Positions 1 through 8,432 of a DNA stretch of 21,318 nucleotides are shown here, one piece after another; positions within the stretch are counted from its first letter, which is position 1; each line of letters starts with the position of its first letter. The stretch is from Ignavibacteria bacterium. Lineage in GTDB: Bacteria; Bacteroidota; Ignavibacteria; Tepidaquicellales; OLB5. The notes below the pieces were generated by a model, which worked only from the letters and a program-made list of their open reading frames with translations, ran no database searches and had not been told where the DNA came from. The stretch is taken from positions 1-21,318 of the forward strand of contig JAUQWT010000110.1 of NCBI GenBank assembly GCA_030835005.1, read 5' to 3'. A program made the position numbers and the translations under genes.

Positions 1-238
1 CCACAGATGAATTGCTTTCAAACGAGGAATCATTTAATGTCCTTTCGGAGAATAGTTTAACATGAAATTAGTTCTTTTTACTTCCTAGACGTTTGTTGGA
101 TACAATTCTGTGGGGCTTCTCAATTAGATGTTCAATTGTACATAAAGGTTTACACTATAAATGAAATCTCACGACTTTTTCTTTCAAGTTCAATTCAAAT
201 TGTTAAAGAATTGCGGTATTGCTATATTTGTCTTATTA
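1..238. other. Left edge: possible tail of an upstream gene, then leader of the DUF6714-like gene
   Basis: The third forward frame is open from the window edge to a TGA at 63-65 and encodes about 20 residues of plausible, acidic composition (TDELLSNEESFNVLSENSLT). This could be the C-terminus of a gene that begins outside the window, but 20 codons cannot identify it. Another forward frame stops at 58-60. The rest is AT-rich. A TATAAA at 156-161 could be a -10 element for the following gene, but no convincing partner box lies upstream. Confidence 0.3.
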
Positions 239-793
239 ATGACAGAAGAACAGGATATACAGTGGCAGAGAATTGAGAGTGAAATATATTCAGCTTTCAA
301 AGATGTGAAGCTGGAGGATGGGATTGGCTACTATGAAGCCGGAGCTCTGGATGATTACCTCAAACCGGCAGACGAAAAATACCAAATTGAAAAAAGTAAG
401 GACGAAAGAAACGATTGGCGGGAATTACTTACTGATATCAGTGAAACTGATATTGTAAATGACAGGCACTGCTTTATGGATGCAATAGGCCTGCGGTTTT
501 ATTTGCCATTCCTGATCGTCCGAAGAGACACCGGTGTAAACAGTATAATGCACTTCTACATTTCTGAATTCTACAAACGCGAAGGGTATTCAATGAGTAG
601 TTTCACAGAAACAGTCGAGATGCTGACTAGTGAGCAGAAAAAATGCATTTATCATTTTTACGAGTTCTTAAGCAGGATTGAAGACTCAGGTTTTTATGAA
701 GAAGACTTAGACAGCGAATTTGCAGCAGGCGAGATAGCCATGAAAGGATTTGATTATGTGGAGTTCAAGAAGAAGCAGTTTGATGTAAATTAG
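239..793 (+). CDS. DUF6714-like hypothetical protein
   Basis: This is a small, acidic, apparently cytosolic protein of 184 residues. It resembles the DUF6714 family: an N-terminal helix ending in AFKDVKLEDG, an ALDDY segment, a DWRELLTDI stretch, and a conserved-looking core with MDAIGLRFYLPFLI followed by helical sequence. The family has no established function that I know of. The frame is open back to an ATG at 161, but those 26 extra residues are a hydrophobic stretch unlike the family start, so I prefer the ATG at 239. Neither start has a clear Shine-Dalgarno sequence, which is common in this group of bacteria. The gene stands alone and points towards the two-way terminator at 849-876. 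Confidence 0.6.
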   Translation: MTEEQDIQWQRIESEIYSAFKDVKLEDGIGYYEAGALDDYLKPADEKYQIEKSKDERNDWRELLTDISETDIVNDRHCFMDAIGLRFYLPFLIVRRDTGVNSIMHFYISEFYKREGYSMSSFTETVEMLTSEQKKCIYHFYEFLSRIEDSGFYEEDLDSEFAAGEIAMKGFDYVEFKKKQFDVN

Positions 794-848
794 AAATCTT
801 AGTTTCCCTATGTTTTTGATGTTCTCACCAACAACACAGGGAAAATGC

Positions 849-876
849 AAAAACCCGCATGAATGCGGGTTTTTTT
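849..876. terminator. Bidirectional intrinsic terminator
   Basis: ACCCGCAT (853-860) pairs exactly with ATGCGGGT (863-870). It is flanked by an A-run on the left and seven T on the right, so it can end transcription in both directions. It would terminate the tRNA-Asp transcript on the minus strand and the DUF6714-like gene on the plus strand. Confidence 0.85.
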
Positions 877-877
877 G

Positions 878-951
878 CGGAACCGACGAGATTCGAACTC
901 GCGACCTCTTGAGTGACAGTCAAGCGTTCTAACCAGCTGAACTACGGCTCC
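878..951 (-). tRNA. tRNA-Asp (anticodon GTC)
   Basis: The minus strand folds as a complete 74-nt cloverleaf. The acceptor stem is GGAGCCG with CGGTTCC (one G-T pair). The D arm is GTTC/GAAC. The anticodon stem is CTTGA/TCAAG around the loop CTGTCAC, giving anticodon GTC. The T arm is GCGAG-TTCGAAT-CTCGT. The discriminator base is G, as expected for tRNA-Asp. The 3' CCA is not encoded. The gene is read from its own promoter (964-995) into the terminator immediately downstream. Confidence 0.97.
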
Positions 952-963
952 CTGAATAATCAA

Positions 964-995
964 CAAATTTAAGCAAAAATTGAAAATCTTACAAA
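964..995 (-). promoter_or_regulatory. Bacteroidetes-type promoter of tRNA-Asp
   Basis: On the minus strand TTTG (992-995) is followed after exactly 20 nt by TAAATTTG (964-971). This matches the TTTG / TAnnTTTG pattern known for the primary sigma factor of Bacteroidetes. It lies 12 bases upstream of the tRNA 5' end, where a tRNA promoter should be. Confidence 0.6.
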
Positions 996-1100
996 TCATT
1001 TAATTTGGTATAAAATAAGAACCTGCATGAAGATCCCCATGCTGTTAGTATCCAACTTAGAACTCTTGTAAAATTGCAGGAAGAAAATGATTATAATAGA

Positions 1101-2150
1101 CTAGTACATTTTTAGTATTCTATTAGTCTCATCTACCCATATTTGGAATCCGTCGTAATTCCAATGAGTGTCACTTTTGTAATAATTTTCTGATGAGGAA
1201 GAATCAATCAGAGGGTAGACATTGATCAAAGGTGGTAAAAGGTCTCTTCTCTCCTGAATCCTGTTAATTAGATTATTGTATTTACCATAGGTTGGTTCTA
1301 AAATTGTAACCGGATTTGGAATGATAGAAAGATATATTTCGTCAAAACCAATTACTTTGAAATGTCTATAAGCATTATTAACGCAATAAACAATATTTGA
1401 TATTTCATCATCACTGAGGAAATTAAAAGAAGAAGTGCTTTTGGATGAATCAGTTGTAGCACTGTAAAAAAGATATTTTTTATCCTTTGATACAGAAACA
1501 TCTTTATTTGGTCTTTCGAAAATCTTATAATTTAGTTCAGCTCTGAACTCTCTGATTGGAGTTAAGAAAGAATAATCAAATATATTGAATTCTATATTTT
1601 CGTTTATGCGTTTATTGAACAAATATCGCTGAATCTTTTCCCATAATGTCTCAAGTTTTTTTGGGTATGATGTACTCGGACTACCCTTGTACACCCTCAT
1701 AGAAGTATACATTTCAACTGTGTCTATAAGCAATTTTCTGGAAAGTCGTTCCGAAACTTCAATAATCAGAATGTTTTTCTTAGAAGTATCCAATTTTTCA
1801 TCAATTTGCTCGTCATATTTCCATCTGGCATATTTCAATTTATCCACACCGCAAAATATTGAATCAGTCTTAACAAAACTCCACAGATAGCTGTCACAAA
1901 TCATATATAAATTAATATTCCCCGGCTTTTGGCATTGACTGATTACCGGAGGTTTTTTTTCAATTTTAATCCTGTAATCTTTAAGGTAAGAAAATCCATA
2001 GAGATCTCCGAAAGTGTATCTATCCGAACCCATCGGAGATGCCCATTCATATCTATATGCTGCAATTCTCTTCATCAAGTAATCATTGGAGCTCAACAAG
2101 TAAATTGCAGAGGACAAAAGAAAAACAAAAATTGAAAAGATTTTTCTCAT
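1101..2150 (-). CDS. AlgX/AlgJ-type SGNH-hydrolase-like partner of MBOAT acyltransferase
   Basis: This 349-residue protein begins with an uncleaved-looking hydrophobic segment (residues 4-22), so it is probably anchored in the inner membrane with its bulk in the periplasm. It has the hallmarks of the SGNH-like proteins that work with MBOAT acyltransferases: a block-I nucleophile motif ICDSY (Asp86-Ser87), an internal IIEVSER strand, and a C-terminal SDTHW motif supplying the Asp327/His329 pair. In the alginate acetylation system such proteins transfer acetyl groups to a polysaccharide. The substrate here is unknown. The start ATG directly abuts the stop codon of the upstream MBOAT gene, so the two are surely co-transcribed. 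Cys replaces the usual Gly in the GDS-type motif. Confidence 0.75.
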   Translation of the reverse strand: MRKIFSIFVFLLSSAIYLLSSNDYLMKRIAAYRYEWASPMGSDRYTFGDLYGFSYLKDYRIKIEKKPPVISQCQKPGNINLYMICDSYLWSFVKTDSIFCGVDKLKYARWKYDEQIDEKLDTSKKNILIIEVSERLSRKLLIDTVEMYTSMRVYKGSPSTSYPKKLETLWEKIQRYLFNKRINENIEFNIFDYSFLTPIREFRAELNYKIFERPNKDVSVSKDKKYLFYSATTDSSKSTSSFNFLSDDEISNIVYCVNNAYRHFKVIGFDEIYLSIIPNPVTILEPTYGKYNNLINRIQERRDLLPPLINVYPLIDSSSSENYYKSDTHWNYDGFQIWVDETNRILKMY

Positions 2151-3593
2151 CTAAAATTGAAAGTATAGAAATTGGCTCTGTTCAAAAACTCCAAAAAGAT
2201 AACAGGCAGAAGAAATAAGTAATATTAAAGTATAAAAAAGCAGATTTGATCTGACATTAATTACCAGCCAAAGCTTCTCTTTGAGAAAAAGGAATATTAT
2301 TAATATCACACAAAAAATTAATTCAGCACTGTTTAGAGCAAAAGAGGATACGCTAAAGACTGAAACTGAGAAAATTTTACTTATAATTAAAAAGGAAGTG
2401 GAAAGATCTGGGGCACGGAAAAAGATCCAGGCAAATGAAACAAGAAGGAATGTAGTTATTACTTTGATAGTACTGAAAGGTAGACCTTGACTTATCTTTA
2501 TCCTGAATTTTTTATATATCCTGCTTTTGACAAAAGATGCTACTATGAATGTACCATGAAGGAGTCCCCATATAGCAAAGGTCCATGCATCACCATGCCA
2601 AATTCCTGCGATAAACATTGTGAGCAAAGCTGCAATCACATAACTCCATACTTCCGGTTTTAATCCTAATTTTTTCTTCTTCACAACTCTTAATACCTTA
2701 TATGCTATTGGCAGAAAAAGATAATCTCTAAGCCACGTAGAAAGTGAAATATGCCATTTTGTCCAGAATTCTGTTATAGATTTGGAGAAGTACGGGGCTT
2801 TGAAATTATCGGTAAGTTTAAATCCCATAATTTTAGCTGTACCTACCGCAATTTCTGAATAACCCGAAAAGTCACAATACAGTTGAATAGAATAAAGCAG
2901 AGTTGCTACAAGTAATGCAAAGCCGGATTGCTCTGCCGCAGAACCATATGAAGCATTCACTACAATAGCCAACCGATCCGCAATTACTACTTTTTTAAAA
3001 AATCCAAAAGCCATCATCATAACTCCGCTTTTGAAGTTCTCAAAATCAAAGTTATTTTCAATCCTGAACTGCGGAATTAGATTCTGAGGCCTTTCTATCG
3101 GACCCGCAACAAGCTGTGGAAAAAACATTACATATAAAGAGTAGATACCAAAATTTCTTTCCGGTTTGATTTTTTTCCTGTAAACCTCAATCATATAACT
3201 AATCACTTGAAAAGTATGGAAAGATAGTCCAACAGGCAGCAGAATCGATACTATGGGAACGGTAGATTTGGGCTTGCCATAAAGCAGATTGACAAGGAAC
3301 TCGTTATATGAGATGTAATACTTAAAGAACGCAAGAACACCAATAACTAATAACAAACCAATAATCAAATATACTCTATTATTTGTACGACTTTCTCCTG
3401 AAAGCTTTAATCCAATGAAGTAAGAGATTGCAATTGTTCCTGTCATTATTAATAAATAAACAGGGAGAAAACACATATAGAAATAACAACTTGCTATAAG
3501 AAGTATTGCAGGGCGAAATCTTTGGGGTAAATTAAAAAAAAGAGTTGAAACAGAAGTAAAAAATAACAGAAACTGTAGGGAGTTAAATACCAT
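2151..3593 (-). CDS. MBOAT family membrane-bound O-acyltransferase (AlgI/DltB type)
   Basis: This 480-residue polytopic membrane protein is a member of the MBOAT family, which moves acyl groups across the membrane for attachment to extracellular polymers. Family signatures are clear: LPVGLSFHTFQ (about 120-129), FFPQLVAGPIERP (157-169), YCDFSGYSEIAVG (239-251), ITEFWTKWHISLSTWLRDYLF (273-293, with His281), and AGIWHG...WGLLHG with His346 as the expected catalytic histidine. The frame opens with a TTG at 3596, but the ATG at 3593 gives the typical family start MVFNSLQFLLFF. It forms an operon with the adjacent SGNH-like gene. No polysaccharide synthase or regulator lies in the window, so the modified polymer cannot be named. 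Confidence 0.93.
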   Translation of the reverse strand: MVFNSLQFLLFFTSVSTLFFNLPQRFRPAILLIASCYFYMCFLPVYLLIMTGTIAISYFIGLKLSGESRTNNRVYLIIGLLLVIGVLAFFKYYISYNEFLVNLLYGKPKSTVPIVSILLPVGLSFHTFQVISYMIEVYRKKIKPERNFGIYSLYVMFFPQLVAGPIERPQNLIPQFRIENNFDFENFKSGVMMMAFGFFKKVVIADRLAIVVNASYGSAAEQSGFALLVATLLYSIQLYCDFSGYSEIAVGTAKIMGFKLTDNFKAPYFSKSITEFWTKWHISLSTWLRDYLFLPIAYKVLRVVKKKKLGLKPEVWSYVIAALLTMFIAGIWHGDAWTFAIWGLLHGTFIVASFVKSRIYKKFRIKISQGLPFSTIKVITTFLLVSFAWIFFRAPDLSTSFLIISKIFSVSVFSVSSFALNSAELIFCVILIIFLFLKEKLWLVINVRSNLLFYTLILLISSACYLFGVFEQSQFLYFQF

Positions 3594-3856
3594 CAAATCA
3601 GATAGTTAAGAATACTGTATTCATTAATTAATCTTATAAGCACTAAATATACAAAGAAAACATCAAACATTTAACCTGATTCTAGCGGACTCTACTAAAA
3701 GCAAATTAATGGTAATTAGCTAACCAATCTGTTTTCACTCACTGAACTGTATCACATATTCTTGAAATCCACTTTTATTCTGTCAATAGAATTGTTGATT
3801 TCTGTACAAAAATACATTTTTATGCTGTCTTATAGTTGTTAGATATCCTTATTTTC

Positions 3857-4327
3857 CTACTTCTTCTTTGTCTTCGGGTTATAATTCTTCTCATACATTT
3901 CAATCCACTGCTTAGCGCTCATTTTTTTCATCAAATCACCAATTAGCTTATATGGGATATCATCCATCTTCTTGAAGCGCACGCAGCTCTGACCCATATC
4001 CAGTTTTTGTTTGCTGTGTTTAGGATACTCGCCGACAAACCATTTCAGTAATTTAGGGTCAGCGTAAACCCCCATGTGATAAAAATTAATTGAGTCTTTT
4101 TGTGAGGCAATGCCGGCAAAAGGCAGCGGCTCAGAGGGTTTGCAGTGATAACCTGCGGGGTAAAGCTTGTGCGGTATTACATAACCCAATCCGCTGTAAC
4201 TGATACCCGGCTCAAATCCTTTTGGCAGGTTTTTAACAATTACACTATGAAGCTTATTAAAAGCCTCATGCCTGTCTTCAGGCACGTTTGATAAAATTTC
4301 CTTAACTGTTTTGCCTTTTGCTTTCAT
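3857..4327 (-). CDS. DUF1801 domain protein (YdhG/YdeI-like)
   Basis: This 156-residue soluble protein has the DUF1801 layout: an N-terminal helix (TVKEILSNVPEDRHEAFNKL), a YSGLGYVIP segment, strands containing PLPFAGIASQKDSINFYHMG, and a C-terminal stretch with SCVRFKKMDDIPYKLIGDLMKKMS. The domain has an iron-chaperone-like fold in YdhG/frataxin-type relatives, but a defined biochemical role for the family is not known to me. The C-terminus is very basic (PKTKKK). It lies 58 bases downstream of the VOC gene on the same strand and probably shares its transcript. No T-rich hairpin follows it. Confidence 0.8.
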   Translation of the reverse strand: MKAKGKTVKEILSNVPEDRHEAFNKLHSVIVKNLPKGFEPGISYSGLGYVIPHKLYPAGYHCKPSEPLPFAGIASQKDSINFYHMGVYADPKLLKWFVGEYPKHSKQKLDMGQSCVRFKKMDDIPYKLIGDLMKKMSAKQWIEMYEKNYNPKTKKK

Positions 4328-4385
4328 TTGGTTATTCTTCTAATATGATTTTATTGAAATAACAATTCTTAAAAACTCTTCATAC

Positions 4386-4865
4386 TCAAGTGTTTTCCAG
4401 AATATCCTTTGCTGTTTTATTGACAAGCTGTTCGGCCAAACCGATAAGAATTCCTTCGGTTCCGCGAATATAACAAAGCCGGTAGATATTTTCATAATTA
4501 ACTATTTCGCCAACCAATTCAGCGCCATGCCTAGTTAGCCTGGTTACTAATTCGTCAATGTTTTCAACACTAAACATAACTCGCAGATAGCCCAGTGAGT
4601 TAACGGGTGCTTTCCTATGGTCTGATACAGTAGCTGGAGAGAGAAATCGTGAAAGCTCAAGCCGGCTGTGCCCGTCAGGCGTAACCATCATAGCTATCTC
4701 AACCGATTGATCTCCAAGACCGGTCACCTGACCCGCCCACGGGCCCTCAACCATGGCTCGTCCCTCGAGAATCAGCCCAATTTCCTGAAAAAAAGAGATA
4801 GCGTTATCGAGAGATTCCACAACGATCCCCACATTATGCATTTGAAGTAATTTGCTTTTAGCCAT
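4386..4865 (-). CDS. VOC family (glyoxalase/dioxygenase fold) protein
   Basis: This 159-residue protein has two beta-alpha-beta-beta-beta modules typical of the vicinal oxygen chelate superfamily: MHNVGIVVESLDNAISFF at the N-terminus, RLELSRF in the middle, VMFSVENIDELVTRLTRHGAELVGEI in the second half, and a terminal EGILIGLAEQL strand. In metal-dependent members His10, Glu70, the residue at 95 and Glu145 would be ligands; here position 95 is Arg in GYLRVMF. I recall this Arg as usual in a widespread subfamily of about 150 residues often seen in Actinobacteria, so the gene may have been acquired. The substrate is unknown. A near-consensus promoter lies just upstream, and DUF1801 follows. Confidence 0.85.
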   Translation of the reverse strand: MAKSKLLQMHNVGIVVESLDNAISFFQEIGLILEGRAMVEGPWAGQVTGLGDQSVEIAMMVTPDGHSRLELSRFLSPATVSDHRKAPVNSLGYLRVMFSVENIDELVTRLTRHGAELVGEIVNYENIYRLCYIRGTEGILIGLAEQLVNKTAKDILENT

Positions 4866-4913
4866 AATTTGTTCTTTTTCTCCCTTGTGTGTGACTGGTC
4901 GTCAAACTTGTGT

Positions 4914-4942
4914 ATAATAACCAAATATACAAAAAGTGTCAA
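4914..4942 (-). promoter_or_regulatory. Promoter of the VOC-DUF1801 transcript
   Basis: On the minus strand TTGACA (4937-4942) is followed after 17 nt by TATTAT (4914-4919). This is a full -35 match and a 5/6 -10 match to the classical sigma-70 consensus. A Bacteroidetes-type -7 box, TATATTTG, lies inside the spacer (4922-4929) but has no TTTG at the proper distance. The leader to the ATG is roughly 45 nt. Confidence 0.55.
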
Positions 4943-5077
4943 TTTTAAGGTAGTCACTCAAGAGATAGTAACATTATAACTCTCAGAACAAAATTTTACA
5001 TACAGAGTAAAACCTTTTCTTATTGTAGTATGTTCAATAGATAACTAATTGTTACAACTCAATAAATTGATATAATT

Positions 5078-5866
5078 ATGTATTATTACAATTTCAGAAC
5101 CCCAATTGCCTCAATCCTGTTGTTTATAGTACTTTTAATTTCAGGATGTTCTAAGACCGATCATTATCAAAACGGTAAAGATTACCTGAGCTCGAAGAAA
5201 TATGCTGAGGCAATTTCAGAATTCCAACAGGTAAAAGCTGATGATAAGGATTTCCGGCTTGCTCAATCAAAGATAGGTTATATCCAGGGTTTGCAGGCGT
5301 TTAATGACAGCCTGTTCCAGGCGGCCGAAGTGCAGCTTCAAAAAGTTGTAAGTGAAGATGAATTTTATCATGAATCACTGCTTATGCTTGATAAGATTGC
5401 ACAAAGCAGAAAATTATCAGAAACACCAAGAAAAGATACACTAATTATCAAACAGGAAATTACAGAACATAAAAGCGAAGAAGAGCCGGATCCAAAAATC
5501 AAAGTTACTACTGATGCAGAGATTACAAAAAAGTTTGTTACTCAAATGACAAGCTTAATTGAAAAATTTGAATCGCTGTATGAAACAGCGCATACTACAA
5601 GCGTTGATTCGAAGAAGAACTATCTTGCTAATATGCAGTCTTTGCAACGGAGCTTCAGCGGGCTAGATTACAACGCAAAAGAAAAAAGTGCAGATGCGAT
5701 TGAATTGAAAAACAAAACCACAGCATGGATGAACAAAAGAATTGAATTCATAAGCAGGCTTATATATGATAATACTGTGCAAGAAACAAATAATTCCCGG
5801 TCTTTGAAAGAAGAAGGTGATAAAATGTATATTGGTGTCACTACTCAGATGAAGAAAACAAGGTAG
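5078..5866 (+). CDS. Lipoprotein with tetratricopeptide-like helical repeats
   Basis: This 262-residue protein has a lipoprotein signal peptide: hydrophobic ASILLFIVLLISG followed by Cys24 in an LISGC lipobox. Right after it comes a TPR-like region (about 30-110) with YQNGKDYLSSKKYAEAISEFQQV and AAEVQLQKVVSEDEFYHESLLMLDKI, resembling repeats used for protein-protein contacts. Residues 110-140 are a charged linker, and the rest is predicted helical. The function is unknown; a periplasmic-face scaffold or assembly factor would fit. The gene is monocistronic and ends before a strong two-way terminator. No alternative Met precedes the lipobox, so the start is secure. A TATAAT occurs immediately before the ATG but is too close to serve as its -10 box. 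Confidence 0.75.
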   Translation: MYYYNFRTPIASILLFIVLLISGCSKTDHYQNGKDYLSSKKYAEAISEFQQVKADDKDFRLAQSKIGYIQGLQAFNDSLFQAAEVQLQKVVSEDEFYHESLLMLDKIAQSRKLSETPRKDTLIIKQEITEHKSEEEPDPKIKVTTDAEITKKFVTQMTSLIEKFESLYETAHTTSVDSKKNYLANMQSLQRSFSGLDYNAKEKSADAIELKNKTTAWMNKRIEFISRLIYDNTVQETNNSRSLKEEGDKMYIGVTTQMKKTR

Positions 5867-5903
5867 CACGCAAATATATATTTTCCGATTTGAAATTATG
5901 AAA

Positions 5904-5933
5904 AAACCCCGAATCTGAATATATTCGGGGTTT
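5904..5933. terminator. Bidirectional terminator between the lipoprotein gene and katG
   Basis: AAACCCCGAAT (5904-5914) pairs perfectly with ATTCGGGGTTT (5923-5933) across an 8-nt loop. A-rich and T-rich flanks suit termination in both directions. It sits between the convergent lipoprotein gene (stop at 5866) and katG (stop at 5962). Confidence 0.88.
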
Positions 5934-5961
5934 CAAAACCTTGATACATTATTAAATATTC

Positions 5962-8172
5962 TTACATCACATCAAACCTATCAGCATTCATTACTTTGTT
6001 CCATGCGGAAACGAAGTCCTTAACGAATTTGTCTTTAGCGTCATTGCTTGCATAAACCTCTGCAATTGCCCTGAGCTCGGAGTTTGATCCAAACACGAGG
6101 TCTGCGCGTGTAGCTGTCCATTTTGCTTCGCCTGTTTTGCGGTCATTGCCATCAAATATTTCATTTGTTTCATCTTTTGCTTTCCATACTGTACTCATAT
6201 CCAGCAGATTCACAAAGAAATCATTAGTAAGAGTGCCCGGGCGTTTTGTGAATACTCCATGAGTACCATTATCATAATTCGCGCCAAGCGCCCGCATACC
6301 GCCAACAAGAACAGTCATTTCGGGGGCAGTGAGCTTCAAAAGATCTGCTTTATCAATTAGCAGCGATTCCGTTGATATTGAGAATTTTGTTTTACAGTAA
6401 TTTCGGAAGCCATCAGCAGCCGGCTCTAAGAATGCAAATGATTCAATATCTGTCTGCTCCTTTGTTGCATCCATTCTGCCTGCGGTGAATGGAACATTAA
6501 TATCATGGCCTGCATCTTTGGCGGCTTTTTCAATTGCTGCGTTACCTGCAAGCACAATAAGATCAGCAAGTGATACTTTCTTGCCGTCTTTTTGTGAATT
6601 GTTGAATTCGGTCTGAATTCCTTCGAGTGTATTGAGAACTTTGGCAAGTTGTGCCGGATTGTTAACAGCCCAATCCTTCTGCGGTGCAAGGCGAATGCGT
6701 GCGCCGTTTGCGCCGCCGCGTTTATCTGAGCCGCGGAATGTAGATGCCGATGCCCATGCTGTTGAAACAAGCTCTTGTATAGTTAAGCCTGAATTCAGAA
6801 CTTTTTCTTTTAATGCTTGAATATCTTTTTCATCAACCAGTTTATGATCAACTGCAGGAATAGGATCTTGCCAAATCAGGTCTTCTGAAGGAACTTCCGG
6901 CCCGATGTAGCGGGCTTTTGGACCCATATCGCGGTGAGTAAGCTTAAACCACGCTTTTGCGAACGCTTCTGCAAACTCATCCGGATTTTCGAAGAAGCGT
7001 CTTGAAATCTTTTCATATGCCGGGTCAAATCTTAATGCAAGATCTGTTGTAAGCATTGTTGGCGCATGCTTTTTATTCTTATCAAAGGCGTCGGGGATTG
7101 AATTGGCACCTGCCCCGTTTTTTGGTGTCCACTGGTGTGCTCCGGCTGGACTTTTGCAAAGCTCCCATTCATAACCGAACAAATTCCAGAAGAAATTGCT
7201 GCTCCATTTTGTTGGAGTAGATGTCCAGGTAACTTCAAGTCCGCTTGTTATAGCATCTTTGCCAATGCCTGAATTGAACTTGCTCATCCAGCCCAGCCCC
7301 TGATCGGCAATATCGCATGCCTCAGGTTCAGGCCCAACGTTTGCCGCATCACCAGCGCCGTGGGTTTTACCAAAAGTATGGCCGCCGGCAATCAGGGCAA
7401 CAGTTTCTTCATCATTCATCGCCATGCGGGCAAATGTTTCGCGGATATCCTTTGCTGCCGCAACAGGGTCAGGGTTTCCGTTAGGCCCTTCGGGATTGAC
7501 ATAAATAAGTCCCATTTGAACCGCTGCAAGGGGATTATCAAGATCACGCTCGCCGGAATAACGCGCATCGCCTTCAAGCCATTTTGATTCGGTTCCCCAA
7601 TAAACATTTTCTTCCGGCTCCCAAACATCTTTTCTGCCGCCTGCAAAACCAAAGGTTTTGAAACCCATTGATTCCAGTGCAACATTTCCGGCAAGGATCA
7701 TAAGATCAGCCCAGGATATTTTCTGGCCATATTTCTGTTTGATGGGCCACAGAAGCCTGCGGGCTTTATCTAAGTTACAGTTATCGGGCCAGCTATTAAG
7801 AGGAGCGAAGCGCTGCTGCCCTGAACCTGCGCCTCCCCGTCCGTCACCGGTACGGTAAGTGCCTGCGCTGTGCCATGCCATACGGATAAACAAAGGTCCG
7901 TAATGCCCGAAATCTGCCGGCCACCAGTCCTGTGAATCGGTCATGAGTTTGGTAAGATCTTTTTTCAGTCCATCATAATCTATGCTTTTGAACTCCTTTG
8001 CATAGTCGAATTCTTCACCCATTGGATCTGAAAGCTCTGAATTCTGCCTTAGAACATCTAAGTTAAGTCTGTTTGGCCACCAGTCGCTGTTTTTTCTGCC
8101 GCCGGCACCAACATTAAATTTTTGTCCGGCACCTGTCACGGGACATTTGCCGTTGTTGTTTTCATTTTCCAT
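5962..8172 (-). CDS. katG: Catalase-peroxidase KatG
   Basis: This 736-residue bifunctional haem enzyme breaks down hydrogen peroxide by catalase and peroxidase reactions. The distal site Arg97-Trp100-His101 (IRMAWHSAGTYR) is intact. The partners of the Met-Tyr-Trp cross-link needed for catalase activity are all present (Trp100, Tyr224 in IYVNPEGPNG, Met250 in ARMAMNDEE). The proximal haem ligand is His265 in IAGGHTFGKTHGAG. The second, haem-free peroxidase-like domain fills the C-terminal half. Length is normal for the family. There is no signal peptide, so it is cytosolic. It is a single-gene unit on the minus strand, with a possible promoter at 8187-8219. It fits protection of an iron-rich, cytochrome-rich cell against oxygen exposure. 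Confidence 0.98.
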   Translation of the reverse strand: MENENNNGKCPVTGAGQKFNVGAGGRKNSDWWPNRLNLDVLRQNSELSDPMGEEFDYAKEFKSIDYDGLKKDLTKLMTDSQDWWPADFGHYGPLFIRMAWHSAGTYRTGDGRGGAGSGQQRFAPLNSWPDNCNLDKARRLLWPIKQKYGQKISWADLMILAGNVALESMGFKTFGFAGGRKDVWEPEENVYWGTESKWLEGDARYSGERDLDNPLAAVQMGLIYVNPEGPNGNPDPVAAAKDIRETFARMAMNDEETVALIAGGHTFGKTHGAGDAANVGPEPEACDIADQGLGWMSKFNSGIGKDAITSGLEVTWTSTPTKWSSNFFWNLFGYEWELCKSPAGAHQWTPKNGAGANSIPDAFDKNKKHAPTMLTTDLALRFDPAYEKISRRFFENPDEFAEAFAKAWFKLTHRDMGPKARYIGPEVPSEDLIWQDPIPAVDHKLVDEKDIQALKEKVLNSGLTIQELVSTAWASASTFRGSDKRGGANGARIRLAPQKDWAVNNPAQLAKVLNTLEGIQTEFNNSQKDGKKVSLADLIVLAGNAAIEKAAKDAGHDINVPFTAGRMDATKEQTDIESFAFLEPAADGFRNYCKTKFSISTESLLIDKADLLKLTAPEMTVLVGGMRALGANYDNGTHGVFTKRPGTLTNDFFVNLLDMSTVWKAKDETNEIFDGNDRKTGEAKWTATRADLVFGSNSELRAIAEVYASNDAKDKFVKDFVSAWNKVMNADRFDVM

Positions 8173-8186
8173 AAATAATAGGTTTT

Positions 8187-8219
8187 ATAATTTAAAAATC
8201 TGACTAGTGTTTATTCAAA
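8187..8219 (-). promoter_or_regulatory. Possible katG promoter
   Basis: On the minus strand TTTG (8216-8219) precedes TAAATTAT (8187-8194) by 21 nt, a 6/8 match to the Bacteroidetes -7 box, 14 bases upstream of the katG start. The region is very AT-rich, so chance similarity is possible. I see no clear PerR- or OxyR-type operator. Confidence 0.3.
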
Positions 8220-8432
8220 GAAGAATTTAAGATCGTTACAATAAATTACTGCAAAAATATTCAAATCCAGACGATTTTATGAAGATCGACCTCAAAAAAT
8301 ATTTCAGCCAAAACAATGTTTTGTATGCTCAAAACTAACAGTTAAACAGAAAATAATAAAGGTAAAAATCTTAACGATTTGGAGGAATTAATGTTTCAGC
8401 AATCAAATTGATCTACTTCAACATTGAATATG

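Noticed and set aside
808..999. A 63-codon ORF on the minus strand ending near the left terminator.
   Set aside because: It runs straight through the tRNA-Asp gene, so it is a product of non-coding sequence.
3777..3792. ATTCT-N6-AGAAT inverted repeat after the DUF1801 gene.
   Set aside because: Arms of five AT-rich pairs and no T-run are too weak for a terminator or operator call.
5044..5077. TTGTTA-N16-TATAAT just before the 5078 lipoprotein start.
   Set aside because: The TATAAT ends one base before the ATG, so transcription would begin inside the coding region, and no later start would keep the lipobox signal peptide.
6426..7694. Several open frames on both strands inside katG, up to 114 codons.
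   Set aside because: They are shadows of the strongly conserved katG frame and contain no recognisable domain.
8378..8408. A good GGAGGA ribosome binding site followed by ATG at about 8390 and a six-codon ORF.
   Set aside because: The ORF ends after six codons, no gene follows on that strand, and it runs into the end of the 13-haem cytochrome gene. Chance similarity is the simplest explanation.
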